From NCBI GenBank assembly GCA_023443285.1, contig JAEZVB010000047.1:1-33304 (forward strand): a stretch of 33,304 nt of DNA, given 5' to 3'. The stretch comes from Bacillota bacterium. Lineage in GTDB: Bacteria > Bacillota > Negativicutes > Sporomusales > Sporomusaceae. Both the position numbers and the translations under genes were made by a program. Below the pieces are notes generated by a model. That model was not told the origin of the DNA. It saw only the letters and a list, made by a program, of their open reading frames with translations, and searched no databases. Positions 22,287-31,900 of this stretch are shown in pieces (positions within the stretch are counted from its first letter, which is position 1; each line of letters begins with the position of its first letter).

Positions 22287-23231
22287 ATGGCAAAATTGGC
22301 TTTCGTTTTTCCGGGACAAGGTTCTCAAGTTGTTGGTATGGGCAAGGATTTATATGATAAATTTGATGTTGTACGGGATATTTTCAAGTCGGCCGATGAG
22401 GCACTTGGTTTTTCTATTACCGACATGTGTTTTAATGGACCGGAAGATGAGCTAAAGAAGACATATAATACGCAACCTGCCATTTTAACAGTAAGTGTAG
22501 CTTGTTATGAGGTACTAAAACAACAAGGCATTAAAGCTGATATTGTGGCGGGTCATAGTCTAGGGGAATACTCGGCGCTGGTGGCTGCTGGAGCATTAAC
22601 ATTTACTGATGCTGTGCGGTTAGTTAGAAAGCGCGGGCAGTTCATGCAAGAAGCTGTGCCGCTAGGAGAAGGTAGTATGGCAGCCATTCTAGGGCTTGAG
22701 CGCAATAAAGTAGTCGAAATTTGCCAGCAAGTTGAAGTCGAATTTGGTGCAGTGCAAGCAGTTAACTTTAATTGCCCAGGTCAAATTGTTATTGCCGGTA
22801 AAACGCAAGCGGTAGATAAAGCAAATGAGCTCTTGAAGGCTGCAGGGGCTAAACGGGCAATTTCTTTGCCGGTAAGCGCTCCTTTCCACAGCACGCTTAT
22901 GCAACCGGCGGCTGAAAAGTTGGAGGCTGAACTTGCACAAGTAAGCATTAAAGATGCTCAAGCGCCGGTTGTAGTAAATGTTAATGGGCAGATTGTAACC
23001 CAAGGCGGGGAAATGAGAAAAATGTTGGTTAAACAGGCCGCAAGCCCTGTACTTTGGGAAGACTGCATAGCACAGATTGTTGATTATGGCGCGACTGCTT
23101 TTGTTGAGGTTGGACCTGGTAAGGTTCTTACCGGTTTTACTAAAAAGATTGCTAAGGAAATGACTACATTAAATATTGAAGATGTCGCTTCCTATGAAAA
23201 AGTTCTTGATTATTTCCAGGAGGTTCGCTAA
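22287..23231 (+). CDS. fabD: Malonyl-CoA:ACP transacylase FabD
   Basis: Loads malonyl groups onto ACP. LAFVFPGQGSQVVGMGKD begins the protein; the active site is S91 in AGHSLGEYSAL and H201 in APFHSTLMQP. The 314-residue length is standard. AAGGAGGG precedes ATG 22287. It is 24 bp after fabK and 1 bp before fabG. Confidence 0.98.
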   Translation: MAKLAFVFPGQGSQVVGMGKDLYDKFDVVRDIFKSADEALGFSITDMCFNGPEDELKKTYNTQPAILTVSVACYEVLKQQGIKADIVAGHSLGEYSALVAAGALTFTDAVRLVRKRGQFMQEAVPLGEGSMAAILGLERNKVVEICQQVEVEFGAVQAVNFNCPGQIVIAGKTQAVDKANELLKAAGAKRAISLPVSAPFHSTLMQPAAEKLEAELAQVSIKDAQAPVVVNVNGQIVTQGGEMRKMLVKQAASPVLWEDCIAQIVDYGATAFVEVGPGKVLTGFTKKIAKEMTTLNIEDVASYEKVLDYFQEVR

Positions 23232-23232
23232 A

Positions 23233-23976
23233 ATGCATTTAGACGGACAAGTAGCAATTGTTACCGGTGCTTCACGGGGAATTGGCAAGGCAGTAGCTAT
23301 TGCCTTAGCGAAGGTCGGTGCTAAAGTAGTCATTAACTATGCAGGTAATGCAGAGGCTGCCGAAGAGGTTCGCAATTGTATTACTAGTGCCGGTGGTCAG
23401 GCAATTACCGTTCAAGCTAATGTTGCCGATAGCGGTGCTGTTGAAGCGCTTGTAAAAGCAACAATGGATACGTATGGGAAAATTGATATTTTGGTAAATA
23501 ACGCCGGCATAACTAAAGATGCATTGTTAATGCGCATGAAGGACGAAGATTGGGATGCTGTTATAAATACCAATCTTAAGGGCATATTTTATTGTACAAA
23601 GGCAGTATCCAAGATTATGATGAAACAAAGAAGCGGCAGGATCATTAACATGACCTCTGTTGTTGGGATTATGGGTAATGCCGGACAAGCAAACTATGCA
23701 GCTGCTAAGGCTGGAGTTATTGGTTTTACTAAATCCATGGCAAAAGAATTGGCATCGCGAGGTATTACAGTTAATGCGATCGCGCCGGGGTTTATTAATA
23801 CAGATATGACCCACGCCTTATCCGAACAAGTCAAGTCTGATTTAGCGGCAAAGATTCCACTTAACCGTTTAGGGTCGGCGGAAGATGTTGCTGCTGCCGT
23901 AGTATTTTTGGCAACAGATTCTGCAAATTATATTACCGGACAGACTTTAAATGTTGACGGCGGTATGGTAATGTAA
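23233..23976 (+). CDS. fabG: 3-oxoacyl-ACP reductase FabG
   Basis: NADPH-dependent short-chain dehydrogenase that reduces 3-oxoacyl-ACP. The cofactor loop is TGASRGIG (residues 11-18), NNAG is at 89-92, and the catalytic set is S142, Y155 and K159 (YAAAK). The 247 residues match the family. AGGAGG in the fabD tail sets ATG 23233; longer readings into fabD are not supported. Confidence 0.98.
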   Translation: MHLDGQVAIVTGASRGIGKAVAIALAKVGAKVVINYAGNAEAAEEVRNCITSAGGQAITVQANVADSGAVEALVKATMDTYGKIDILVNNAGITKDALLMRMKDEDWDAVINTNLKGIFYCTKAVSKIMMKQRSGRIINMTSVVGIMGNAGQANYAAAKAGVIGFTKSMAKELASRGITVNAIAPGFINTDMTHALSEQVKSDLAAKIPLNRLGSAEDVAAAVVFLATDSANYITGQTLNVDGGMVM

Positions 23977-24028
23977 TATATGATAAAAAAAATAAGTATA
24001 AATGCCTTGGAAGGAGGTGAATACCATC

Positions 24029-24265
24029 ATGACAACTTTTGACAAGGTTAAAGAAATAGTTGTTGAGCAGCTTGGTGTTGATGAAGCTGATGTAACAATC
24101 AATTCTACTTTCATCGACGATCTTGGCGCTGATTCACTGGATATTGTTGAACTGATTATGGCCTTTGAAGAGGAATTCAGCATCGAGATTCCGGATGAAA
24201 TAGCTGAAAAAATCAAAACAGTAAAAGACACTGTGGAGTACATAGACAAGGAAAAACAGGCATAA
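24029..24265 (+). CDS. acpP: Acyl carrier protein
   Basis: A 78-residue acidic carrier protein; S36 in DLGADSLDIVEL receives the 4'-phosphopantetheine arm. AAGGAGGTGA at 24011-24020, a nearly complete anti-SD match, fixes ATG 24029 and suggests strong translation. It is 52 bp after fabG and followed by a large hairpin that may let ACP be expressed above the downstream genes. Confidence 0.98.
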   Translation: MTTFDKVKEIVVEQLGVDEADVTINSTFIDDLGADSLDIVELIMAFEEEFSIEIPDEIAEKIKTVKDTVEYIDKEKQA

Positions 24266-24313
24266 AATGTTTTTACTAGTGTCGTAACTCTTGACATTAC
24301 CTTATGCAAACGA

Positions 24314-24350
24314 AGAAAGTCCCGTGGAAACTTTTTTCGCGGGACTTTCT
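24314..24350 (+). terminator. Hairpin after acpP, attenuator or mRNA 3'-end stabiliser
   Basis: AGAAAGTCCCG (24314-24324) pairs perfectly with CGGGACTTTCT (24340-24350) around a 15-nt loop containing a T run. No T tract follows the stem, so it is probably not a full terminator. It lies between acpP and the second FabK-like gene. Confidence 0.6.
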
Positions 24351-24408
24351 ACAGGTAATGGCAGGATATTGTTGCTAATGGTATGGTTATGATTGGAGGA
24401 GTTGTTAC

Positions 24409-25356
24409 TTGAAACTTCCGGAGCTTAAAATTGGCCAACATGTTGCTAAAATTCCTATTATTCAAGGCGGTATGGCCATAAGATTATCAACTGCGCGATT
24501 GGCTGCTGCAGTGGCTGAAGCTGGTGGCATAGGACTTATTGCAGCATCTGGCATGGGCTTTGATGAGTTGCGTTATGAAATTCGGTTAGCGCGTAGCTTA
24601 ACTAAAGGAATAATTGGTATAAATATTATGGTAGCGGCAAGAGAGTTTGCGCGCTATGTCGATACTGCTATCGATGAAGGAATTGATTTGGTAGTAGCCG
24701 GAGCTGGTTTTTCGCGCGACGTATTTCCAATGGGCAAAAAGTCGGGTACTCCAATCGTGCCAATTGTGTCATCGGTTAAAGCTGCAAAAATTTCAGAAAA
24801 ACTAGGTGCGGCCGCTGTCATTGTTGAGGGAAAAGAAGCTGGAGGGCACTTAGGTACAGATCAATCATTAAGAGAGATCTTGCCGGATATTATTAAAAGT
24901 GTGGATATTCCTGTTATCGGTGCCGGTGGAATCATGTATGGCCGGGATATTGCTGAAATCATAAAACTTGGGGCAGATGGCGTGCAGATGGGTACAAGAT
25001 TTGCTGCTAGCGATGAATCAAATGCTGCTCCGGCATTAAAAGAGTTTTATTTAAAAGCAAAACATGAAGATGTGGTCTTAATTAAGAGCCCGGTAGGATT
25101 ACCTGGACGTGCCATAAAAAATCCTTTTGCGAAGAAAATTATTGAATGTACTGCTCCTGAACCTGAAACTTGTGGGGCTTGCTTAAAACATTGTGCACGA
25201 AATTTTTGTATAATTAATGCACTTATTCGGGCACAACAAGGAGATGTTGATACCGGCTTGGTATTTACTGGGGAGTATATTCATAAAATAGATAAAATAA
25301 TGCCTGTTAAAGAAATTATTGCAAGACTTCTTAAAGAAGTTGAGGAAATAAACTAG
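24409..25356 (+). CDS. FabK-like / nitronate monooxygenase-family flavoprotein with cysteine cluster
   Basis: A 315-residue TIM-barrel flavoprotein related to FabK (PIIQGGMAIRLSTARLAAAV, EGKEAGGHLGTD with H147, IGAGGIMYGRD, GADGVQMGTRFAAS). Unlike the FabK at 21321 it has a C-terminal cluster C247-x7-C255-x2-C258-x3-C262-x4-C267 (ETCGACLKHCARNFC), which could bind iron-sulfur or zinc. FMN-linked oxidation or reduction is expected, but the substrate is unknown. It may be a second enoyl-ACP reductase, a true nitronate monooxygenase, or another oxidoreductase acting on acyl chains. TTG 24409 follows GGAGGA at 24395-24400. It sits between acpP and fabF and is probably co-transcribed with fabF. 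Confidence 0.85.
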   Translation: MKLPELKIGQHVAKIPIIQGGMAIRLSTARLAAAVAEAGGIGLIAASGMGFDELRYEIRLARSLTKGIIGINIMVAAREFARYVDTAIDEGIDLVVAGAGFSRDVFPMGKKSGTPIVPIVSSVKAAKISEKLGAAAVIVEGKEAGGHLGTDQSLREILPDIIKSVDIPVIGAGGIMYGRDIAEIIKLGADGVQMGTRFAASDESNAAPALKEFYLKAKHEDVVLIKSPVGLPGRAIKNPFAKKIIECTAPEPETCGACLKHCARNFCIINALIRAQQGDVDTGLVFTGEYIHKIDKIMPVKEIIARLLKEVEEIN

Positions 25357-25369
25357 AGAGGTGACTTTC

Positions 25370-26611
25370 TTGAAAAAACGAGTTGTAATTACAGGTATTG
25401 GAGCTATTACGCCTGTAGGAATAGGAACAGAGGCTTATTGGCAGTCCTTGCTTGCTGGAAAATCAGGGATTGGCCGCATTACCCGTTTTGATCCCAGTGA
25501 ATTCACTACTCAAATAGCCGGGGAAGTTAAAGACTTTGACCCAACGCAGTATATTGAGAAAAAAGAAGCAAAGCGTATGGATAGAAGCACGCAATTTGCT
25601 GTTGCTGCTGCAAAAATGGCATTTGAGGATGCTGGTATTGACTTTGACAAAGAAGACCGGGAGCGCATGGGTACTTTAATCGGTACTGGTATTGGCGGCA
25701 TGGAGACACTTCATGATCAGTTTAAAACTTTATTTGAAAAAGGTCCTGGACGGATTAGTCCGTTTTTTGTACCGATGATGATTGCCAATATGCCTGCCGG
25801 ACAAACTTCGATTACTTTTGGCTTACAAGGACCGTGTACTTGTGTTGTTACTGCCTGCGCGACTGGAACGAATGCGATTGGAGATGCTTTTAAAATTATT
25901 CAACGTGGTGACGCCGATGTTATGGTAGCTGGCGGAACAGAAGCCTGCATATCCCCATCTGCTGTGGCCGGGTTCTGTGCAATGAAAGCTATGTCTACTA
26001 AAAATGATGAGCCCCAAAAGGCTTCGCGTCCCTTTGATGTTGACCGTGATGGTTTTGTTATGGGCGAAGGCGCTGGCATAATTGTTATGGAAACACTTGA
26101 CCATGCAGTAGCGCGTGGGGCTAAAATTTACGCTGAAGTAATCGGCTATGGTTTTAATGCCGATGCATTTCACATGACCGCTCCGGCTCCTGAGGGTGCT
26201 CAGGCGGCAAAATGTATGGCAATGGCTCTTAAAGATGGCGGCATAGAACCTAATGCAGTGGACTATATAAATGCTCACGGAACCTCGACTCCGCTTAACG
26301 ACAAAAATGAGACACTAGCAATCAAAACATTATTTGGGGAACATGCCAAGAAGCTTAAGATTAGCTCAACAAAGTCAATGACAGGACACCTTTTAGGTGC
26401 GTCTGGCGGTATTGAGGCAATTGCAGCAGTATTGACTGTTGCTAATAACATTATTCCACCAACTATTAACTTGGAGAATCCTGATCCTGAGTTGGACTTG
26501 GATTATGTACCAAATAAAGCACAGGAGCAAGTTGTTAACGTGGCGCTTTCAAACTCGTTTGGCTTTGGTGGCCACAATGCAACAATCCTGGTGAAAAAAT
26601 ACCAGGCATAG
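25370..26611 (+). CDS. fabF: Beta-ketoacyl-ACP synthase II FabF
   Basis: Elongates acyl-ACP by condensation with malonyl-ACP. The Cys-His-His triad is C163 (VTACATGTNAIG), H303 (NAHGTSTPLND) and H340 (SMTGHLLGASGG) in a 413-residue protein. GAGGTGA at 25358-25364 points to TTG 25370 (MKKRVVITGIG); the in-frame GTG at 25361 is inside that Shine-Dalgarno. It is 13 bp after the FabK paralog and 8 bp before rnc. Confidence 0.98.
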   Translation: MKKRVVITGIGAITPVGIGTEAYWQSLLAGKSGIGRITRFDPSEFTTQIAGEVKDFDPTQYIEKKEAKRMDRSTQFAVAAAKMAFEDAGIDFDKEDRERMGTLIGTGIGGMETLHDQFKTLFEKGPGRISPFFVPMMIANMPAGQTSITFGLQGPCTCVVTACATGTNAIGDAFKIIQRGDADVMVAGGTEACISPSAVAGFCAMKAMSTKNDEPQKASRPFDVDRDGFVMGEGAGIIVMETLDHAVARGAKIYAEVIGYGFNADAFHMTAPAPEGAQAAKCMAMALKDGGIEPNAVDYINAHGTSTPLNDKNETLAIKTLFGEHAKKLKISSTKSMTGHLLGASGGIEAIAAVLTVANNIIPPTINLENPDPELDLDYVPNKAQEQVVNVALSNSFGFGGHNATILVKKYQA

Positions 26612-26619
26612 AAGCTTCT

Positions 26620-27354
26620 ATGAAACAAACTAAAGGAATACTGGATGCTACCCGCGTACAGGCATTATCCGAGTTGTGCCAGACGCTGGAGTTTGTGTTC
26701 AGCGATTTTAAACTACTGCACCAAGCCCTTATCCATACCTCATATGCCAATGAAACTAAAGGTGCTAATATTAGGCACAATGAACGTTTGGAATTTTTAG
26801 GGGATGCTGTTCTGGATTTAATTATTAGTTCCTATTTATTTAGCCAGTGCCCGCAATTACCCGAGGGTGAACTTACAAAAGCCAGAGCGCAAGTTGTATG
26901 CGAACAGACACTTGCTAAACGAGCCTTGGAATTAGGCATCGGTGAATACCTGCTTTTAGGTAAAGGCGAAGCACTGTCAGGTGGCCGGGAACGGATATCA
27001 ATTCTTGCCGATGCATTTGAAGCTATTATTGGTGCTGTATATCTTGATGCAGGCTTTAGGAGTGCAGCCAAGTATGTGTTGAATCAGCTTAAATCAGAAC
27101 TAGCCTTGGTTGAACGCGGCGACTATTTAAAAGACTATAAAACATGGTTACAGGAAGTCGTGCAAAGAAATAACGATAGCAGAATAGCTTATGAAGTGAT
27201 AAGTGAACGGGGTCCTGATCATGATAAATCTTTTGAAGTGGCTGTGTTAATTAATGGTCAACGTATGGGCTCTGGTTGGGGTAAAAGTAAAAAAGAAGCC
27301 GAGCAACATGCTGCGAAGCAGGCATTGGTAAAGCTTGGAACAGTAACTCAATAA
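26620..27354 (+). CDS. rnc: Ribonuclease III
   Basis: Cuts double-stranded RNA in rRNA precursors and regulatory RNAs. The signature NERLEFLGDAVLDL is at residues 54-67, the second acidic patch is ADAFEAIIGAVYLDAG, and a C-terminal dsRNA-binding domain ends in WGKSKKEAEQHAAKQALVKL. 244 residues is typical. The ribosome-binding site is weak, so translation may be coupled to fabF. The order acpP to rnc to smc is conserved in Firmicutes. Confidence 0.97.
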   Translation: MKQTKGILDATRVQALSELCQTLEFVFSDFKLLHQALIHTSYANETKGANIRHNERLEFLGDAVLDLIISSYLFSQCPQLPEGELTKARAQVVCEQTLAKRALELGIGEYLLLGKGEALSGGRERISILADAFEAIIGAVYLDAGFRSAAKYVLNQLKSELALVERGDYLKDYKTWLQEVVQRNNDSRIAYEVISERGPDHDKSFEVAVLINGQRMGSGWGKSKKEAEQHAAKQALVKLGTVTQ

Positions 27355-27363
27355 CATAGATTT

Positions 27364-27389
27364 GGACGGCCTTTGCGGCCGTCCTTTCT
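27364..27389 (+). terminator. Rho-independent terminator after rnc
   Basis: GGACGGCC (27364-27371) pairs with GGCCGTCC (27377-27384) around a 5-nt loop, followed by TTTCT. It ends the fap-fab-rnc operon. Confidence 0.88.
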
Positions 27390-27402
27390 GTATAGGAGTA
27401 TT

Positions 27403-28461
27403 ATGAAACATTATATTATTCCCGTGTTTATTCCCCACCTAGGATGTTTGCACCAGTGCATATTTTGTAATCAGAAAAAAATAACTGGTTGTCAAACACC
27501 GGTTACCGCAGAGCAGGTAAGTGCAATAATTAATGAACGTTTACAAAATATTGATCAAAAACGACGGGTAGAAGTAGCGTTCTATGGCGGTAGTTTTACT
27601 GCGTTGCCTGAGCGTATTCAAAATGAATTGCTTACTCCGGCTACTCAGGCACTAAGAAATGGATATATCCAGGCCATTCGCATTTCTACAAGGCCTGATT
27701 GCATAAAGCAAGGTATCCTTGCCAATTTGATTCGACAGGGAGTTACTATTGTTGAGCTAGGTGTTCAGTCGCTAGATAATTATGTGCTTAATAAAGCAAA
27801 ACGCGGACATGACAGCCAGATGGTTACTGCTGCTGTTACACTCTTAAAGGAATCTGGGATACATTGTGGAATACAGCTTATGCCCGGTTTGCCAGGTGAG
27901 GATTGGATAAGCCTAATCAAGACTATGCGTCATGTCATTGCTTTAAAGCCTGATTTTGTCCGGATTTATCCAACCATTGTTATTGCAGATACCGAACTTG
28001 CTAAACTATATAAGCAAGGAGGATACCAACCGCTTTCATTAGAACAAGCAGTTGCGCGGGCGGCTTATATGAAACTGGTATTCGAACAACAGGGTATAGC
28101 AGTTATTCGTACCGGACTTCAGGCTTCCGACGAACTTGACAGTAAAACAACTGTTATTTCCGGGCCTTATCATCCTGCCTTTGGCGAACTTGTAGATTCG
28201 CATATTTTTTACATAATGCTAGCAGGATTTATTGAAAAAAATGAGATAACTCCACGCAGTGACTTAATTATTCGTCATCATCCACAGGATTGCTCTAAAA
28301 TAAGGGGGCAACACAATAATAATATTAATAAGCTTATGCATTCTTATCAACTATCACAGGTTGCTCTCCACATGGATTCTTCCGTGAAAAAAGGGTGTCT
28401 TTTGCTTGCAAATAGAGGGCAAGTAGCTTTATTTAATAAAAACATGATAAGTTGTATTTAA
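27403..28461 (+). CDS. Elp3-like radical SAM protein without acetyltransferase domain
   Basis: A 352-residue radical SAM protein. The 4Fe-4S motif is C15-x3-C19-x2-C22 in GCLHQCIFCNQKKITG, followed by AFYGGSFTAL, GVQSLDNYVLNKAKRGHD and IQLMPGLPGEDW, the pattern of the COG1243/Elp3-type core. The GNAT domain of true Elp3 is absent, so tRNA carboxymethylation by the full Elp3 reaction cannot be assumed. AGGAGT at 27394-27399 fixes ATG 27403 rather than the frame extension into the terminator. Such a gene between rnc and smc is common in Clostridia and relatives. Function unknown, perhaps RNA modification. Confidence 0.85.
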   Translation: MKHYIIPVFIPHLGCLHQCIFCNQKKITGCQTPVTAEQVSAIINERLQNIDQKRRVEVAFYGGSFTALPERIQNELLTPATQALRNGYIQAIRISTRPDCIKQGILANLIRQGVTIVELGVQSLDNYVLNKAKRGHDSQMVTAAVTLLKESGIHCGIQLMPGLPGEDWISLIKTMRHVIALKPDFVRIYPTIVIADTELAKLYKQGGYQPLSLEQAVARAAYMKLVFEQQGIAVIRTGLQASDELDSKTTVISGPYHPAFGELVDSHIFYIMLAGFIEKNEITPRSDLIIRHHPQDCSKIRGQHNNNINKLMHSYQLSQVALHMDSSVKKGCLLLANRGQVALFNKNMISCI

Positions 28462-28474
28462 AAATCATGTAAAA

Positions 28475-28502
28475 GAAGGAATTTTTAGGAAATACGCAGA
28501 AT
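28475..28502 (+). promoter_or_regulatory. Sigma-H promoter of spoVS
   Basis: GAAGGAATT (28475-28483), a 12-bp spacer and GCAGAAT (28496-28502) fit the consensus RnAGGAwWW-N11/12-RnnGAAT at every defined position. B. subtilis spoVS is a known sigma-H gene. Confidence 0.85.
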
Positions 28503-28561
28503 ACCCTTATAGCATACAGCATAAAGTATAGGCCCTGAATACAAAGGAGGAGAGCGAAAAA

Positions 28562-28822
28562 ATGGAAGTGCTGAAAGTATCTTCACAGTCTAGTCCTAAA
28601 TCTGTAGCAGGCGCTCTGGCAGCAGTTTTGCGGGAAAAGGGTACCGCAGAAGTGCAAGCAGTAGGTGCAGGGGCGGTTAATCAGGCTATCAAAGCTATTG
28701 CGATATCACGTGGTTTTGTCGCTCCCAATGGCATTGACTTGATCACAATACCCGCTTTTTCCGAGATAACTATTGATGGGGAAGAACGTACAGCCATTAA
28801 GTTTATTGTTGAGCCCCGGTAG
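28562..28822 (+). CDS. spoVS: Stage V sporulation protein S
   Basis: An 86-residue Alba-like single-domain protein, extremely conserved in spore formers (MEVLKVSSQSSPKSVAGALA, AVGAGAVNQAIKAIAISRGF, DLITIPAFSEI, ERTAIKFIVEPR). In B. subtilis it affects spore coat formation and septation; its ligand is probably a nucleic acid. AAAGGAGGAG lies just before ATG 28562. It has its own sigma-H promoter and terminator, so it is expressed separately from smc. Confidence 0.98.
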   Translation: MEVLKVSSQSSPKSVAGALAAVLREKGTAEVQAVGAGAVNQAIKAIAISRGFVAPNGIDLITIPAFSEITIDGEERTAIKFIVEPR

Positions 28823-28838
28823 TGAATGTAATGTGAAG

Positions 28839-28868
28839 AAGCCTGTTTGCTAATGCAGCAGGCTTTTT
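28839..28868 (+). terminator. Rho-independent terminator after spoVS
   Basis: AGCCTG and CAGGCT form the stem around a loop of about 13 nt, followed by six T's, 17 bp after the spoVS stop. Confidence 0.85.
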
Positions 28869-28915
28869 TATATTATCAATATAATCTTTATAATTAGCGG
28901 TCATAGGCTTTTTGC

Positions 28916-28944
28916 TTGTATTACACTACTCCTCGTGGTAAAAT
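28916..28944 (+). promoter_or_regulatory. Sigma-A promoter of smc-ftsY
   Basis: TTGTAT (28916-28921) and TAAAAT (28939-28944) are 17 bp apart, 36 bp before the smc start. Confidence 0.7.
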
Positions 28945-28980
28945 TTTGATTGACCTAAATAACTGATAAGGATGATTATT

Positions 28981-31900
28981 GTGCAATTACGTAGACTAGA
29001 GGCCTATGGCTTTAAATCGTTCGCAGAGAAAACTGAGTTGGAGTTTGGACAAGGAATTACTGCGATCGTTGGTCCGAATGGCAGTGGCAAAAGCAATATT
29101 TCGGATGCCATTCGTTGGGCGCTTGGTGAGCAGAGTCTGCGTAATCTGCGAGGTACGAAAATGGAAGATGTTATATTTGCCGGCAGTAATAACCGTAGGC
29201 CATTAGGTGTAGCTGAAGTGTCCTTGGTTTTTGACAATAGTGATGGGCAGCTGCCGCTAGAATATAATGAAGTTATCATTACCCGACGTGTATTTAGGTC
29301 AGGTGATAGTGAATATTATATAAATAAAACTGCATGTAGATTAAAAGATATCCATGATATGCTGGCAGATACGGGATTAGGTCGCGATTCAATGACCGTA
29401 ATTAGTCAGAATAAAGTGGATGAAATTTTGAGTAGCAAGCCAGAGGAGCGGCGGCTGCTATTTGAAGAAGCTGCAGGCATAACTAAGTATAAGCAACGCA
29501 AACGGGATGCACTACGGAAACTGGAGAATACTGAACAAAATTTGATCAGGGTTCAAGATATTATTACAGAGTTGGAAACTCAAATTGAACCTTTAAAAGA
29601 AAGTGCTGCCCGAACTGTCGCTTATAATAAATTAAGTTCTGAACTGAAGGGATGTCAGGCGACATTATTTTTGGAACGCTTGGAAAAAGCGGACAAGTTA
29701 GTTGAAAGTGCAAAACTGGAACAAATAAATAGGACAGATCAAAACATTGGTATTAGCACCAGATTGGCTGTAGCTGATAGTGAAAAAGAGTCTTTGACAC
29801 TTCAAATTGCCCAAGATGAGGAACAGGCTGCTTTAATTGACCAAGCAATAACAGAAATAACAACTGAAAATGAACGCATCGATAGCCGCAAAGGAATATT
29901 GACTGAACGAATTGAACAGGCTCAAAAGGCGGATGCTAGACTTACGGATGAGGCTGATCGACTAACAAATGAACATGCGGTAACAACTTCGAAAATTACA
30001 GAATTACAAAGTATGCTGGACGCCAAACAACAGCAAGCTCTTACTTTTCAGGGATGGGTTGATGAGAAAAATAATCGTAATAATGAACTTTTAAGTGCTA
30101 TAAAGCAATTGGAAACCCGATTGGAGGATGGACAGGAACAGACATTTGATCATCTGCAGCAGGTGGTTAATGCACGGAATACGTTACGTATGTTTGAACG
30201 CGATGCTGCAGCTCTGACGGGAAAGCAGAATAGCCTTGAAAAAGAGTATACCAATTACCTAGAGCAACAGGCCGAATTTAGCAGTAAGGAACATCAACTG
30301 CGAAATGACTACGAGACCTTGGGAATTAAGCGTAACCAACTAACGGAACAAAGCGCGCTTTTATCCAAAGATATGATTCAGCTAGATAAACAACTTAACA
30401 GCGTGCTGGAAAAGGAGCAACAGGTTGCTGGCTTGATAAATGAAAAATCATCTAGATTAAGCATTTTATCAAGCATGCAGTATGAGTTAGAAGGGTTCGG
30501 CAGGGCGATTAAAGGGATATTAAAGAGCCAGCACTCTTGGCGAAAAGGTATTTTTGGTGCAATTGCTCAGCTATTAGTAGTCCCCGATATATATGTAAAT
30601 GCTATTGAAGTAGCACTAGGAGGTGCTCAACAGCATATTGTTGCCGATACAGACCAGACGGCTAAACAAGCTATTGACTTTTTGAAAACACAAAACTTGG
30701 GACGGGCAACATTTTTACCTTTAAATACAATTCGGATAACTAAACCACGCGAAGCGGAATTGGCAGCTGTTAGTCAGCCTGGTGCGCTGGGTTTTGCTGC
30801 GGATATAGTCAATATTGATGAACGATATAAGGATGTAGCCGAATATTTGCTAGGGCGGGTAGTTATTGCGCAAAATATTAATGACGCTCTGAAAATTGCT
30901 CGTAATAGTGGGTTTTCTGTAAGACTTGTTACCCTAGAAGGGGAGTTAATCAATCCAGGCGGATCGTTAACCGGCGGCAGCCGGGGAAGAAAAGAAGCTG
31001 GTTTTATTGCTAGAACCAATGAAATCGATACACTTAAGCAGACTTTGGAATCCCTAAAAGGAAAAAGGATAATATGTGAGCAGGAAAAAGCTGCGATTAA
31101 CGGTGCGATGGCTGAAGCTAACACCCAGCTAGTTGAGATTGAAGCTAGACTAAAAGAAATTGAACTTCGCCAAGCCGAACTGACCATTCACATTGATAGA
31201 AATAGTGTTGATTCTCAAAAAATAGAACTGGCATTAAAGACTATCTGCGGTGAGATAACCGAGTGCCAGCAGCAGGCTTTAGAGTATCAGGATAAAATTG
31301 AGAAAAGTAAGTCAGCCCTTATTTATTTGGAAAACCAGGAAGTTAGCCATAAATCGCAAGTCTCTGAATGGCAAAGTCAGGTTAAATCCATGAAAAACGA
31401 TCAACAGTCACTGAGTGAAGAGCTAGCTGACGCAAAAATAAAACTGAATGCGTCTAATCAAGAGATAGCAGTCGCTGATATGACTTATCAGCAGTACAAA
31501 GAGACTTTATTAACATTAATAGCGCAATTATCTCGTCTGCAAGCAGAAAAACTACAAATTCAATCGGAGACCGAAGAAGCTTATAATGAACTCGCCTCAT
31601 TAGCAGGTCGCAGAGAAAAGATTCAGCTTGAGAGAGAACGGTTAACCGAAATGCGTCAGGCATATTATGCCTCCAAGCTGGAGCTATTATCAGGTATGCA
31701 AAGACTAGATAAAGAAATCAAAGATTTGCGCCGCCAGAGTAATGAAATTCAGACCCGCCTGCATGAAACAGAGCTACTTATTGCTAAATATGGTTATGAA
31801 GCAGCTAATTGCCGCGAACAACTTACAAGGCACCTTAATCTATCTATCGAGGAAGCTCGTGCTTTAAAACGAACAGAGAGTATTGATGAATTGTTGAAGG

